Positions 39,002-48,375 of a DNA stretch of 64,000 nt are shown here, in pieces. Position numbers and translations under genes: made by a program. The notes beneath the pieces were generated by a model. It ran no database searches. It was not told the DNA's origin and saw only the letters and a program-made list of their open reading frames with translations. Within the stretch, counting starts at the first letter, position 1, and each line of letters begins with the position of its first letter. The stretch spans positions 124,001 to 188,000 of the forward strand of contig UBMU01000003.1 in NCBI GenBank assembly GCA_900466605.1, written 5' to 3'. Origin of the DNA: Hyphomicrobiales bacterium (GTDB lineage: Bacteria > Pseudomonadota > Alphaproteobacteria > Rhizobiales > Rhizobiaceae).

Positions 39002-39234
39002 TCTCCAAATTCCTCCCGGTTTTGACAGCTTACGCAGCGTTATGTCTCGCCGCCGAATTCGTCAATCGCGACGAGACCTACGACTTGCTGGAACCGACAT
39101 GCAGGCCCAAATGTTTATGGCCAAAGGAGAAATCACTGAATTTTTATCTTTTGTTCAGCACGATTTCATAAATTCCACACTAGCGTCAAAATTCGCGGGT
39201 GTGTGTCGGCCAAGTCACTGAAGGATATGAAGAC

Positions 39235-40581
39235 GTGAATCGCTTTGTAAGATCGGGATTGTCAGCAGCAGCACTGCTGGCCGTGGTTGCCGCAGCGCCC
39301 CTTGCTGAAGCGCAACAGTTCTACAACGGCCAGCGCGACGTCGTCTTCGTCGCACCGAATGGCGATATCCTTGACTATGTGCCGTCCGGCGCAGCCTACG
39401 CTCGCGACCGGCGTGGCAACCGCGTGCTGATCGATCCATACGGCAATATCATAGCGACCGAAATGCGCGCCCGAGGCTACTACCCCCGCCCTCCTGTCCG
39501 CGACGCCTACAATGGCGGCGACGTCTATGGGGACGATCCTTACGGAGATAGTCATTACTCTGAACGGGGTGCGGTAACCGGCTCGATCCCGCGCAACGGT
39601 CAGATCGACCGCCAGCCGCTCGACGACCAGCCCTATCCGCAAAGCGACGACTACGCGTCCATTGAGCCCGATCAGCAATCACCCGATGTGATGCAGCCGA
39701 AGCCGCCTCAGGAGCCGGTGATCACGCTCAAGAACAAGTCGAAGTCCGAGATCGTCGCCCTGCAGGTTTTCCTGGACCGCGCCGGTGTTTCCCCTGGTGC
39801 GATTGATGGCCACATGGGCGCGAACGTCACCAAGGCGATCTACGCCTACCAGCAGATGACGGGCGAGACGCTCGACCCGAACAACACCGACGCCATTCTT
39901 GAGCAGTTGCGCATGAGTGGCGGCCTGCCGCTCGTCGGCTACACGATTACACCCGCCGATGCTGCTGGTCCCTACGTTGCAGCAATCCCGGAGGACTACG
40001 CGCATAAGGCGGCGATGTCATCGCTCGGCTATACCTCGACGACCGAAGCGCTCGCCGAACGCTTCCATATGGACGAAGGCTTCCTGAAGGAAATCAACCC
40101 GGGCGTTGATTTCACCGTGCCTGGCACGATCGTAAAGGTCGTCAATCCTGGTGACGTGAAAAGCGGATCGGTCGCGCGCATCATTGCCGACAAGGGCCGC
40201 AAGCAGGTCTTTGCCTATGACAACGCTGGCAATCTGATCGCCGCCTACCCAGCCTCGATTGGTTCCACCGATACCCCCTCGCCGTCCGGTACGGTGACCG
40301 TCGAACGCGTTGCCTTCAATCCGGGCTACACCTACAATCCGAAGATCAATTTCCAGCAGGGTGCCAACGACAAGATCCTCAACATTCCGCCAGGTCCGAA
40401 CGGGCCGGTCGGTACGGTCTGGATGGCGCTCTCCAAGCCGACCTACGGCATTCACGGAACGCCGGAGCCATCGAAGATCGGCCGCACACAGAGCCATGGC
40501 TGCATCCGTCTGACGAACTGGGATGCGACCGAACTGGCAAAGATGGTCAAGCCCGGCGTGACGGTCGAATTCGTCGATTGA
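39235..40581 (+). CDS. L,D-transpeptidase (YkuD domain) with peptidoglycan-binding domain
   Basis: The 448-residue secreted protein has a signal peptide (cleavage after AEA, about residue 23), a low-complexity Gly/Asp/Tyr region, a peptidoglycan-binding repeat (about residues 170-230) and a C-terminal YkuD domain with the active-site motif SHGCIRL (C423). Such enzymes form 3-3 cross-links or anchor proteins to peptidoglycan. The GTG at 39235 fits the signal peptide; an ATG 8 bp upstream is out of frame and stops at once. Confidence 0.9.
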   Translation: MNRFVRSGLSAAALLAVVAAAPLAEAQQFYNGQRDVVFVAPNGDILDYVPSGAAYARDRRGNRVLIDPYGNIIATEMRARGYYPRPPVRDAYNGGDVYGDDPYGDSHYSERGAVTGSIPRNGQIDRQPLDDQPYPQSDDYASIEPDQQSPDVMQPKPPQEPVITLKNKSKSEIVALQVFLDRAGVSPGAIDGHMGANVTKAIYAYQQMTGETLDPNNTDAILEQLRMSGGLPLVGYTITPADAAGPYVAAIPEDYAHKAAMSSLGYTSTTEALAERFHMDEGFLKEINPGVDFTVPGTIVKVVNPGDVKSGSVARIIADKGRKQVFAYDNAGNLIAAYPASIGSTDTPSPSGTVTVERVAFNPGYTYNPKINFQQGANDKILNIPPGPNGPVGTVWMALSKPTYGIHGTPEPSKIGRTQSHGCIRLTNWDATELAKMVKPGVTVEFVD

Positions 40582-40600
40582 TCCCTAGGCAATTCCCATC

Positions 40601-40636
40601 AAAAAAATGCGCCTGTAAGGGCGCATTTCTATTTTG
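40601..40636. terminator. Terminator between L,D-transpeptidase and ParA genes
   Basis: AAATGCGCC-TGTAA-GGGCGCATTT forms a stem between two convergent genes. The minus strand carries a run of seven Ts after it and the plus strand has TTTCTATTTTG, so it can serve both. Confidence 0.82.
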
Positions 40637-40652
40637 TAGACCATCTTCTTGT

Positions 40653-41366
40653 TTAAGCGGCCGAACGGATCAGAGGACCTGTGCTACGCACTGGCTCCGG
40701 AAGCTTTACCGGGACCTTGCCCATGATCTCCTCAGCGAAGCAGCGGGCGTTTTCACGCGCCTTGTCGAGATTGCTGACGCGCGCCGGGTCGAGCGAGTGC
40801 AGCGTACCGCCGCAGTCAAATATATCGCGGAATGCAGAGCGTTCGATGATTGCCGTGTCGAGCACGGGCACCTGACGTTCGCTCAGCAGCGACTTGACGA
40901 GAGAGAGTGCCCGTGTCGTCACCATCGAGTTAACGCGCGTCAGCACGACTGAATGCCCGATGCGAATGCCTGCCTTCTCGTCGAGATATTGCAGCAGCTC
41001 GAGAACCTGCGCGCCACCACGCGCATCCATGGCGCATCCCTGGATCGGGATCAGCACATGGTCGGAGAGGCCAATTGCGGTCGCAAGCAGCGGATTGCGA
41101 GCGCCCGGAAGATCGATGATGAAATAGTCGGTATTGTGCTTGTTTTCCGAAATGTGCAGCGGCAAGGACGCCGACGTAACGAAATCGATCACCGAGATAT
41201 TCGCTACATGTCCGGACACTTCATGCCATCGCGTGATCCAATGCTGCGGATCGGCGTCTAGGATCGTCACCCGGTAGCCCCTATGGGCAAGCTCGGTGGC
41301 GAGAAGAAGTACGGCTGTGGTCTTGCCAGCGCCGCCCTTGGTGTTTGCGAAAGTGATGACTGGCAT
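40653..41366 (-). CDS. Orphan ParA-family ATPase
   Basis: The 237-residue protein has the deviant Walker [15 protein letters not shown] (residues about 10-23), an Asp-containing LDADPQHW near 37, and YFIIDLPGA near 82, so it belongs to the ParA/MinD ATPases. No ParB or parS-like element adjoins it, and its partners are unknown. It may position a protein complex or chemotaxis array, or be a chromosomal partition relative. The start at 41366 ([12 protein letters not shown]) is the natural one for the family. Confidence 0.85.
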   Translation of the reverse strand: MPVITFANTKGGAGKTTAVLLLATELAHRGYRVTILDADPQHWITRWHEVSGHVANISVIDFVTSASLPLHISENKHNTDYFIIDLPGARNPLLATAIGLSDHVLIPIQGCAMDARGGAQVLELLQYLDEKAGIRIGHSVVLTRVNSMVTTRALSLVKSLLSERQVPVLDTAIIERSAFRDIFDCGGTLHSLDPARVSNLDKARENARCFAEEIMGKVPVKLPEPVRSTGPLIRSAA

Positions 41367-41534
41367 GTTCGGTCCTCGAAGGGAAGTGAGCCTTTCTATG
41401 GCTCTGTCACGCACTCTCGGAAGCATCGTGCGGTTAATGCATCCTTTCTAATCATGGTTAACAACTCCTAAACGCGACATCTGAAATTGCGGCCAGCATT
41501 TCTTGCACTCTGGAAAACAAGGATACGCCGGGAC

Positions 41535-41570
41535 GAAAAAAGCCCGGAAAGCCTAGGCTTTCCGGGCCGT
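41535..41570 (-). terminator. Terminator after the iron-type alcohol dehydrogenase
   Basis: A perfect palindrome GCCCGGAAAGCCTAGGCTTTCCGGGC (41542-41567) is followed on the minus strand by six Ts. It ends the five-gene minus-strand cluster. Confidence 0.9.
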
Positions 41571-41595
41571 TTCAGGTCCGCCGTCTTATCTGAAT

Positions 41596-42747
41596 TCAGA
41601 AGCAATCTTTAAAGAGTGACTTAGTATTTTCGAGCGTCATCTTGACCGGATTGCCGCCCGCGCTTGGATCCTCGATCGCCATTGCCGAAAGTTCATCGAT
41701 TCGATCCGGCTTGATTCCCATCGCCGACAGGCTGTCGGGAACGCCAAGCTCGGCGCGAAGCTGCAGAACGTAATCATAAAAGCCGTCGAAGCCGCCGGAA
41801 ATGCCAAGATAGGCAGCAGCACGTGCGATCCTGTCCTCGATCACCGAGCGATTGAAGCGCAGCACAGCAGGCATCACCACGGCATTCGTCATGCCGTGGT
41901 GGGTGTTGTAGACCGCGCCGATCGGATGCGACAGCGCGTGAATGGCGCCGAGGCCCTTCTGGAAGGCAACCGCGCCCATAGCAGCCGCCGACATCATGTT
42001 GGCTCGGGCTTCGAGATCCGTGCCTTCCTTGTAAGCGCGCGGCAGGAACTCCTTGACCAGCCGCATGCCCTCAAGCGCAATGCCTGCCGACATCGGGTGA
42101 TAGAAGGGCGAGGAGTAGGCTTCCAGGCAGTGCGCGAAGGCATCCATGCCGGTGCCTGCAGTGATGATCTTCGGCATGCCGACCGTCAGCTCCGGATCGG
42201 CAATGACGACGCCGGGCAGGAACTTCGGATGGAAGATGATCTTCTTCACATGCGTTTCGGAATTGGTGATGACGCTGGCGCGGCCGACTTCCGAGCCCGT
42301 GCCTGCCGTCGTCGGCACGGCCACGATCGGCGCGATGCCCTCGACGCTCGCACGCGTCCACCAGTCGCCAATATCCTCGAAGTCCCAGACAGGTCGCGTC
42401 TGGCCGGCCATGAAGGCCACGCACTTGCCGAGATCGAGGCCCGAACCGCCGCCGAAGGCGACCACGCCATCGTGGCCGCCATCCTTGAATGCCTTGACAC
42501 CGGCGTCGAGGTTCTTCTCATTCGGGTTCGGATCGACATCGGCGAAGATCGCGCGACCGAGACCGGCATCTTCGAGAATATCGAGCGCGGTCTTGGTGAT
42601 CGCCATCGACGCGAGGCCGCGATCGGTGATCAGCAACGGCTTCTTGATGCCCAGGCTCTTGCAGGCGTCCGCCAGTTCCTTGATGCGGCCCCGGCCGAGC
42701 TTGAAGGCGGTCGGATAGCTCCAGTTGGCTATGATGTTGCTGCTCAT
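41596..42747 (-). CDS. Iron-containing alcohol dehydrogenase (group III)
   Basis: The 383-residue protein belongs to the iron-type ADH family: NAD loop FGGGSGLDLGK near residue 98, VPTTAGTGSEVG near 144, and metal ligands D202, H206, H270 or H274, and H283 or H284 (in AFAHCLEAY and GAIHALSHPIGAVYNTHHG). Substrate alcohols range from ethanol to 4-hydroxybutyrate. The ATG at 42747 overlaps the aldehyde dehydrogenase stop (ATGA), so the pair is coupled. In this cluster it would oxidise an alcohol group of a gamma-glutamylated substrate (inferred). Confidence 0.93.
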   Translation of the reverse strand: MSSNIIANWSYPTAFKLGRGRIKELADACKSLGIKKPLLITDRGLASMAITKTALDILEDAGLGRAIFADVDPNPNEKNLDAGVKAFKDGGHDGVVAFGGGSGLDLGKCVAFMAGQTRPVWDFEDIGDWWTRASVEGIAPIVAVPTTAGTGSEVGRASVITNSETHVKKIIFHPKFLPGVVIADPELTVGMPKIITAGTGMDAFAHCLEAYSSPFYHPMSAGIALEGMRLVKEFLPRAYKEGTDLEARANMMSAAAMGAVAFQKGLGAIHALSHPIGAVYNTHHGMTNAVVMPAVLRFNRSVIEDRIARAAAYLGISGGFDGFYDYVLQLRAELGVPDSLSAMGIKPDRIDELSAMAIEDPSAGGNPVKMTLENTKSLFKDCF

Positions 42748-44129
42748 GCTGTGACTTTCTTCAGATGGTAGGATTTCGGACGCGTGAGGTTCTGGAAGCC
42801 GATGATGGACAGCGAGCCGCCACGGCCCGTCTCCTTGACGCCGGTCCAGCACAGAGCCGGATCGAGATAGTCTGCGCGGTTCATGAACACGGTGCCGGTT
42901 TCGATCTCGCGACCAAGCCGCCCTGCCCGCTCCGCATCCTGCGTCCAGAGCGATGCCGTCAGGCCGTACTGGCTGTCGTTCATCAAGGCGATTGCCTCGT
43001 CGTCGCTCTTCACCTTCATGATGCCGACGGCAGGACCGAAGGTTTCTTCGCGCATGAAGGCCATCGAGTGATCGACGTTGACGAGGATCTGCGGAGCCAG
43101 ATAAGCGCCGCCATCATCCTGCGGGAACAGCTTCGGATCGACCAGCGCCTTGGCGCCCTTGGAGACCGCATCGGCGATCTGCTCGCGCACCACCTTGGCG
43201 AAGCGCTTGTTGGCCATCGGACCGAGCGATGTTTCCGGATCGAGCGGATTGCCGAGCTTGTAGTTCGACACCCAAGCGACCGACTTCTCGACGAAGCTGT
43301 CATAGAGCGATTCATGCACATAGATGCGCTCGATGCCGCAGCAGCACTGTCCAGAATTATAGGTCGCACCGTCCATCAGCGTATCGACGGCTGCGTCAAG
43401 ATCGGCATCTTCCATGACATAGCCCGGATCCTTGCCGCCAAGCTCGAGGCCGAGGCCAGTGAAGGTGCCGGCCGCCGCCCGCTCCATCGAGCGTCCACCT
43501 TCGACCGAGCCGGTGAAATTCACGAAGTTGAAGCTGCCCGCACCGATCAGCGCCGAGGTCGTCTCGTGATCGAGGAACACGTTCTGGAAAACATCCTCCG
43601 GAACGCCGGCCTCGACAAAAGCCTGAACCAGCCGCTCGCCGACCAGAAGGGTCTGCGAAGCATGCTTGAGAACAACCGTATTACCGGCCATCAGTGCCGG
43701 CGCGATCGTGTTGATCGCCGTCATGTAAGGATAGTTCCACGGCGCCACGACGAACACCACGCCATGCGCCTCGCGCTCGATGCGGCGCTCGAACTTGTTG
43801 CTCTCTTCCACGACCAGCGGCGCCAGCGCATCGGCGGCGATCGAGGCGACATAGTTGGAGCGCTCGTTGAAGCCCTTGTACTCACCGCCGTAGCGGATCG
43901 GCCGGCCCATCTGCCAGGCAAGCTCCGGCACGACGACATCGGACATCTCGTTCAACCGCGCGACGCCCTTCAGTACGAGCTGGACGCGATCTTCAAGCGG
44001 TCGCTTTGCCCATGCCTTCTGAGCCTTACGCGCGCGCGCCACGACTTCCTTCGCGGCGTCCAGCGACAGTGCCGGACGCTCGGCGTAGACCGATCCATCG
44101 ATCGGTGAAATGCATTGGATCATTCCCAT
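42744..44129 (-). CDS. NAD(P)-dependent aldehyde dehydrogenase
   Basis: The 461-residue protein has the ALDH residues: WNYP near 131, the glutamate E229 in LELGGKDP and the catalytic Cys263 in NSGQCCCGIERI. Its substrate class is not certain; relatives oxidise succinate semialdehyde, betaine aldehyde or gamma-glutamyl-aminoaldehydes. AGGAAGG precedes the ATG at 44129. It lies between the glutamine-synthetase-like ligase and the iron alcohol dehydrogenase and is coupled to the latter, which suggests successive oxidation from alcohol to acid. Confidence 0.92.
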   Translation of the reverse strand: MGMIQCISPIDGSVYAERPALSLDAAKEVVARARKAQKAWAKRPLEDRVQLVLKGVARLNEMSDVVVPELAWQMGRPIRYGGEYKGFNERSNYVASIAADALAPLVVEESNKFERRIEREAHGVVFVVAPWNYPYMTAINTIAPALMAGNTVVLKHASQTLLVGERLVQAFVEAGVPEDVFQNVFLDHETTSALIGAGSFNFVNFTGSVEGGRSMERAAAGTFTGLGLELGGKDPGYVMEDADLDAAVDTLMDGATYNSGQCCCGIERIYVHESLYDSFVEKSVAWVSNYKLGNPLDPETSLGPMANKRFAKVVREQIADAVSKGAKALVDPKLFPQDDGGAYLAPQILVNVDHSMAFMREETFGPAVGIMKVKSDDEAIALMNDSQYGLTASLWTQDAERAGRLGREIETGTVFMNRADYLDPALCWTGVKETGRGGSLSIIGFQNLTRPKSYHLKKVTA

Positions 44130-44235
44130 GATCACCTTCCTATGTTTTCGCGAGCCGAAGCCGGCCGCACCCTGTACAATCCCAGAAGATATGGAGATCG
44201 TATGACGGGATGCGTACCGCTCTTGGCTACGCCTA

Positions 44236-45603
44236 TTATGCTCTTTCGAAACCGCGCGCCACTTCCCAGTCGGTGATGCGACGATCGTACTCTTCCTGCT
44301 CCCATTCAGCAGCGCGGGTGTAGTGATCAATGACGTCGTCGCCGAAGGCCTTGCGCAGCATTTTTGACTTGGTCATCGTGGCTGTTGCCGCCCTTAGCGT
44401 CCGCGGAATTTCGCGAACGCGTCGTGCACCATAGGCGTCGCCGACGAACGGTGCTTCGAGCTCCATATTGTTCTCGATGCCATCGATGCCTGCGGCTAGT
44501 AGCGCCGCGAAAGCGAGATAAGGATTGAGGTCTGAACCGCCGACACGGCACTCGATGCGGATTGCCTTGGTGCCGTCACCGCACAGGCGATAGCCGGCGG
44601 TGCGGTTGTCCTTGCTCCAGATCGCCTTGGTCGGCGCGAATGTGCCGGCCATGAAGCGCTTGTAGGAATTGATGTAGGGCGCCAGGAAATAAGTGATCTC
44701 GCTCGCATGAGCGAGGAGACCGGCAATGTAGTTTTCCATCAGCGGCGACATGCCGTATTTGCCCTTGTCGTCGGCAAACAGCGGCGTCTTTCCGTCTGCG
44801 CTCCACAGCGACTGATGGATGTGGGACGAACTGCCGGCGGCGTTGTAATGCCACTTGGCGAGGAAGGTGATCGCCTTGCCCTTCGACCAGGCGATTTCCT
44901 TGCAGCCATTCTTGATAATCGCATGACGGTCCGCCATAGCAAGCGCATCGGCGTAGCGGACGTTGATTTCCTCCTGGCCCGCGGAGGCCTCGCCCTTGGA
45001 GTTTTCGACAGGAATGCCGGCTCCCTGAAGCCCGGTGCGGATCGCCCGCATCACCTCTTCTTCCTTGGTCGTCTGGAAGATGTGATAGTCCTCGTTGTAG
45101 GCGCTGGCGAGTTTCAGGTTCCGGTAGCCGGACGTGTGCGCGGATTCATAGGTCTGATCGAACAGGAAGAATTCAAGCTCCGACGCCATGAAGGCCTTCA
45201 TGCCCATGTCCTCGAGACGCTTGACCTGCTTCTTCAGGATGGCGCGCGGCGAATGCGGCACTTCTTCATGGGTGTGATGGTCGAGCAGGTCGCAGAGCAC
45301 CAGCGCCGTACCCTCTAGCCAGGGAATGCGGCGCAGCGTCGAAAGGTCCGGCTTCATGGTATAGTCGCCGTAGCCCTTTTCCCAACTCGTCGCCTTGTAG
45401 CCAGAGACAGTTTCCATCTCCATGTCGGTGGCAACGAGATAGTTGCAGCTATGCGTTTCCTTCCACGCGCTCTCGAGAAAGTATTCGGCCTGGAAGCGCT
45501 TGCCCATTAGTCGGCCCTGCATGTCCACCTGGCATGCGAGAACCGTATCGATGCGCTTGTCGGCTACATCCTGCTTCAGATCGTCAAGAGTATAGATGCT
45601 CAT
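44236..45603 (-). CDS. Glutamine-synthetase-like gamma-glutamyl amide ligase (PuuA type)
   Basis: The 455-residue protein has the glutamine synthetase fold and metal ligands (E142/E144 in ASELEFFLF, E205 and E212 region, H263 in GSSSHIHQSLW, E351/R353 in RIECRVGGSDLNPYLAFAALL). The residue aligned with the ammonia-binding Glu327 of GlnA is Phe322 (NSYKRFMAGTFAPT versus PGYEAP), and the Asp50-type loop is absent. That pattern fits a ligase joining glutamate to an amine, like PuuA or GlnA3/4-type enzymes, rather than true glutamine synthesis. It follows the permease gene by 148 bp. Confidence 0.88.
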   Translation of the reverse strand: MSIYTLDDLKQDVADKRIDTVLACQVDMQGRLMGKRFQAEYFLESAWKETHSCNYLVATDMEMETVSGYKATSWEKGYGDYTMKPDLSTLRRIPWLEGTALVLCDLLDHHTHEEVPHSPRAILKKQVKRLEDMGMKAFMASELEFFLFDQTYESAHTSGYRNLKLASAYNEDYHIFQTTKEEEVMRAIRTGLQGAGIPVENSKGEASAGQEEINVRYADALAMADRHAIIKNGCKEIAWSKGKAITFLAKWHYNAAGSSSHIHQSLWSADGKTPLFADDKGKYGMSPLMENYIAGLLAHASEITYFLAPYINSYKRFMAGTFAPTKAIWSKDNRTAGYRLCGDGTKAIRIECRVGGSDLNPYLAFAALLAAGIDGIENNMELEAPFVGDAYGARRVREIPRTLRAATATMTKSKMLRKAFGDDVIDHYTRAAEWEQEEYDRRITDWEVARGFERA

Positions 45604-45751
45604 ATTGATTCCGCCTGAACCTTGAACTGAAAAAATCGGGGCAACGAAAGAGCATGCCGTGAAACGGGCTAACCGCTTCTGATGCGTTTTCGTTGAGCCG
45701 TGGAACGGGGCCGCCATAGCGGCCCCGCAGTCATAGAGGGAAGTCGAAACC

Positions 45752-47299
45752 TCAAGCTTCGCCGACAGCCTTTTCGGCAGCAGCAATCTCCGCCTGACGG
45801 CGCGCGACCTCTTCGCCGATCGGCGGGCCCTTGAAGCGGCGGCTTTCGAAGCCGAACCACACGATAGCCGTCAGCACCAGGAAGCCCACCGTGATGTAAA
45901 GCGCCCACTCGTTCGGCGGCTGAACGCCGAGAACGAAGATGAGGATCATCGCCAGGATCGTCAGAACGGAGAAGAGCTTGTACATGCCCTCCCCGATATT
46001 CCACGGGCCCATCTTGTCCCACTTCGACGTACCCCAGGCGAAGAGACCGAGCGTGATCGGGATCGCGAAGGAGAAGAACAGGAAGATGACCGTGCACGAG
46101 ACGACGATCGTGTACACCGGCGTATCGCCGATCGAGACAAGCGACGAACCCCAGACGAACAGAACCGAGAGGATCGAACCCGTCCAGATCGCAGAGACCG
46201 GCGTGCGGTACTTCGGGCTGACCTTGGCCAATGCCTTAGATGCCGGCAGACCGCCGTCACGCGAGAAGGCGAAGATCATGCGCGAAACCGAGGTGACGGT
46301 TGCCAGACCGCACAGCCACTGGCTGACGAGGATCGCGAAGTAGAGCAGATCCTTGACGACCGGGTTGACCTGGCTGTCCATCGCCCAGAAGAACACATTC
46401 CAGCCCTGCTTGGCGGCATCGTCCATGCTTGGCAGCATTAGAACGAACGAGCAAAGCATGATGTAGCCGAAAAGCGCCGACCACAGCACGGACGAAACCA
46501 TACCGCGCGGCACGGAATGAGCAGCCTTGACCGTTTCTTCCGACGTATGCGCAGAGGCGTCGTAGCCGGTGATCGTGTAGATCGGCAGCAGCAGACCGAG
46601 CAGGAATACCCAGGTGCCAGAGGTTGCCGGCCAGACGTTGCCGCCCGCTTCGCCGGAATAGTTGGCGAATGTGAAGAGGCGCGCAAAATCATAGGACGGA
46701 GCGGCGAGCAAGCAGACCGCCGCCAGGACGATAGCGGTGGCGAAGATCAGATAGCCGGAAAAGTCGGTGAGCTTCGCAGTCAGTCCGATCCCCATGTGGT
46801 TCACGAGCGCCTGCGCGCCAGTGATGATCACCAGGAAGACGATACGGACCGTCGTGGTGTCCGTCAGGCCGAAATAGGTCGTGCCGAAGGAGCCCATGAA
46901 GAAGTAGTAAGTACCGACGTTGATGGCGCCGAGAACGGTGACGAGGCCGAGCAGGTTGAACCAGGCGGTCAGCCAGCCGGTAAATCGGTTGCCAAGGATT
47001 GAACCCCAGTGGTAGAGGCCGCCGGCCGTCGGATAAGCGGAGCTGATCTGCGCCATGGCGACGGCGAACACCAGCGAAACGAAGCAGCCGACCGGCCAAC
47101 CGATGCCGATGGCCGCGCCGCCGGCACCGGCGGTCGCCTGTGCCAGCGAGTTAATGCCGCCGGAAAGAATGCAAATGATGGAAAACGAGACAGCAAAATT
47201 CGAGAACGAGCTCATGCGTCGTTCCAGCTCCTGGGCATAGCCCATGGAGTGCAGGATGTGGACATCCTGCTTCTTGTCGAGTTCCGAGTAATCGGACAT
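45752..47299 (-). CDS. APC-family amino acid/amine permease
   Basis: The 515-residue membrane protein has about twelve spans and the APC family look, with SYAQELERRMSSFSNFAVSFSIICILSGGI near the start and YPTAGGLYHWGSILGNRFTGWL near residue 92, as in GABA, putrescine and choline/ethanolamine-type permeases. GGGGGAAG precedes the ATG. Lying between the N-formylglutamate amidohydrolase-like gene and the ligase gene, it probably brings in the amine that the ligase then captures. Confidence 0.9.
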   Translation of the reverse strand: MSDYSELDKKQDVHILHSMGYAQELERRMSSFSNFAVSFSIICILSGGINSLAQATAGAGGAAIGIGWPVGCFVSLVFAVAMAQISSAYPTAGGLYHWGSILGNRFTGWLTAWFNLLGLVTVLGAINVGTYYFFMGSFGTTYFGLTDTTTVRIVFLVIITGAQALVNHMGIGLTAKLTDFSGYLIFATAIVLAAVCLLAAPSYDFARLFTFANYSGEAGGNVWPATSGTWVFLLGLLLPIYTITGYDASAHTSEETVKAAHSVPRGMVSSVLWSALFGYIMLCSFVLMLPSMDDAAKQGWNVFFWAMDSQVNPVVKDLLYFAILVSQWLCGLATVTSVSRMIFAFSRDGGLPASKALAKVSPKYRTPVSAIWTGSILSVLFVWGSSLVSIGDTPVYTIVVSCTVIFLFFSFAIPITLGLFAWGTSKWDKMGPWNIGEGMYKLFSVLTILAMILIFVLGVQPPNEWALYITVGFLVLTAIVWFGFESRRFKGPPIGEEVARRQAEIAAAEKAVGEA

Positions 47300-47425
47300 G
47301 ACTTCCCCCTGTTTAGCGATCGACCGCGGAATTGCGGATGATCATCCAGTGCCAAAGTGCCCGCGACGTTTTCGCCTGCGGGCGGATCGCAGTTAAACTG
47401 CTCCCTGGGGTCTTATCTTTTGTCG

Positions 47426-48199
47426 TCAGGCGTCCAGGCTCCGCTGGAGCAGCCTCGTCAGATAGTCGGCCATGACCCCTTGGCCGGCTTGGTCTGAGAT
47501 GAGGTCGTTGCGGACCTCGATCATTACATTGCGGAGCCCGTTCGAAAGACCGTGCAGGACCAGCGTGTGTGTCACGCCATCTGCCGGGCCGTAGGGCTCG
47601 TTGCGTTCGATTTTATAAAGAGGCGAGCCGGTCGATGCGGCGTTCAGGACGCTGTCGGCGAAGCGGCTATCTTCGTCATGCAATATGCCGATTTCCACGG
47701 CGCGCGTCTTGCCGTGGTAAACAGGAGTGAAGCTGTGGACCGTTGCAATCACCGTCTCCTGCCCCCTCGCCTTGCGTTCGCGAATCAGTGCGCGAATGGC
47801 GTCGTGGAAGGGAATATACAACGCTTCGGTGCGCGCGACGCGTTCTTCCGCGCTGAGATGGGCGTTGCCTGGTATTTCGTAGACTTCGCTTTTCTCCGGC
47901 ATGGCGCCCGGCGCCTCTGGCGGCCTGTTGCAATCGTATATCAATCGCGAATATCGCTGAAAGACGAGAGTGGCATCGAGCGCTTCCGAAATCCCACGCG
48001 CAACAGCCAAAGCGCCCGGATCCCACGCGATATGGCTCTTTAACGCCTCATCGGAGAGCCCGAGTGTCCCGTACCGCTCAGGAAGCAGTCGGGACGCATG
48101 CTCGCAGATCACCAGCATCGGGCTCTTGCCATTCGGCCGCTCGACCGAAACGCACTCGCCTTCCGCTTCGCTTAGGACCTTGGATTGAGCAGGCACCAC
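47426..48199 (-). CDS. N-formylglutamate amidohydrolase-family protein
   Basis: The roughly 257-residue protein has the family markers CEHASRLLP near residue 31, HIAWDPGALAVA near 56, RYSRLIYDCNR near 80, and the C-terminal NVMIEVRNDLI. The family removes formyl or acyl groups from the amide nitrogen of glutamate; here it could release glutamate from a gamma-glutamyl product (inferred). The start is uncertain: I use the GTG at 48199, but a TTG at 48256 and a second GTG at 48196 are in frame. It is the first gene of the minus-strand cluster and divergent from the RpiR regulator. Confidence 0.8.
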   Translation of the reverse strand: MVPAQSKVLSEAEGECVSVERPNGKSPMLVICEHASRLLPERYGTLGLSDEALKSHIAWDPGALAVARGISEALDATLVFQRYSRLIYDCNRPPEAPGAMPEKSEVYEIPGNAHLSAEERVARTEALYIPFHDAIRALIRERKARGQETVIATVHSFTPVYHGKTRAVEIGILHDEDSRFADSVLNAASTGSPLYKIERNEPYGPADGVTHTLVLHGLSNGLRNVMIEVRNDLISDQAGQGVMADYLTRLLQRSLDA

Positions 48200-48375
48200 A
48201 GCCGCATTCCGATCATTAATAAAGAATGTATAAGAAAAGAATTCTTCAGGTTCCAACGACTGTCAAGCGCACTCTGAAAATTTCTTTTCATGACAACAGT
48301 TGACATGGATTGTGACAGCGTTGTTAACTTTGAGTGGGAAAGTGGCACAAGACCAATCCCGGGGAGCAAGATCGC
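48200..48375. promoter_or_regulatory. Divergent promoter region between amidohydrolase cluster and RpiR gene
   Basis: About 175 bp with AT-rich DNA. On the plus strand TTGACA (48300-48305) is followed 18 bp later by TTAACT (48324-48329), a reasonable sigma-70 promoter for the RpiR gene. Repeated GTTGAC/GTTAAC-like motifs (CAACAGTTGACA, GTTGTTAAC) might be regulator half-sites. Not proven. Confidence 0.45.

Noticed and set aside
44236-45603. Housekeeping glutamine synthetase GlnA
   Set aside because: The ammonia-binding Glu of the PGYEAP motif is Phe and the Asp50-type loop is missing, and the neighbours are a permease and dehydrogenases.
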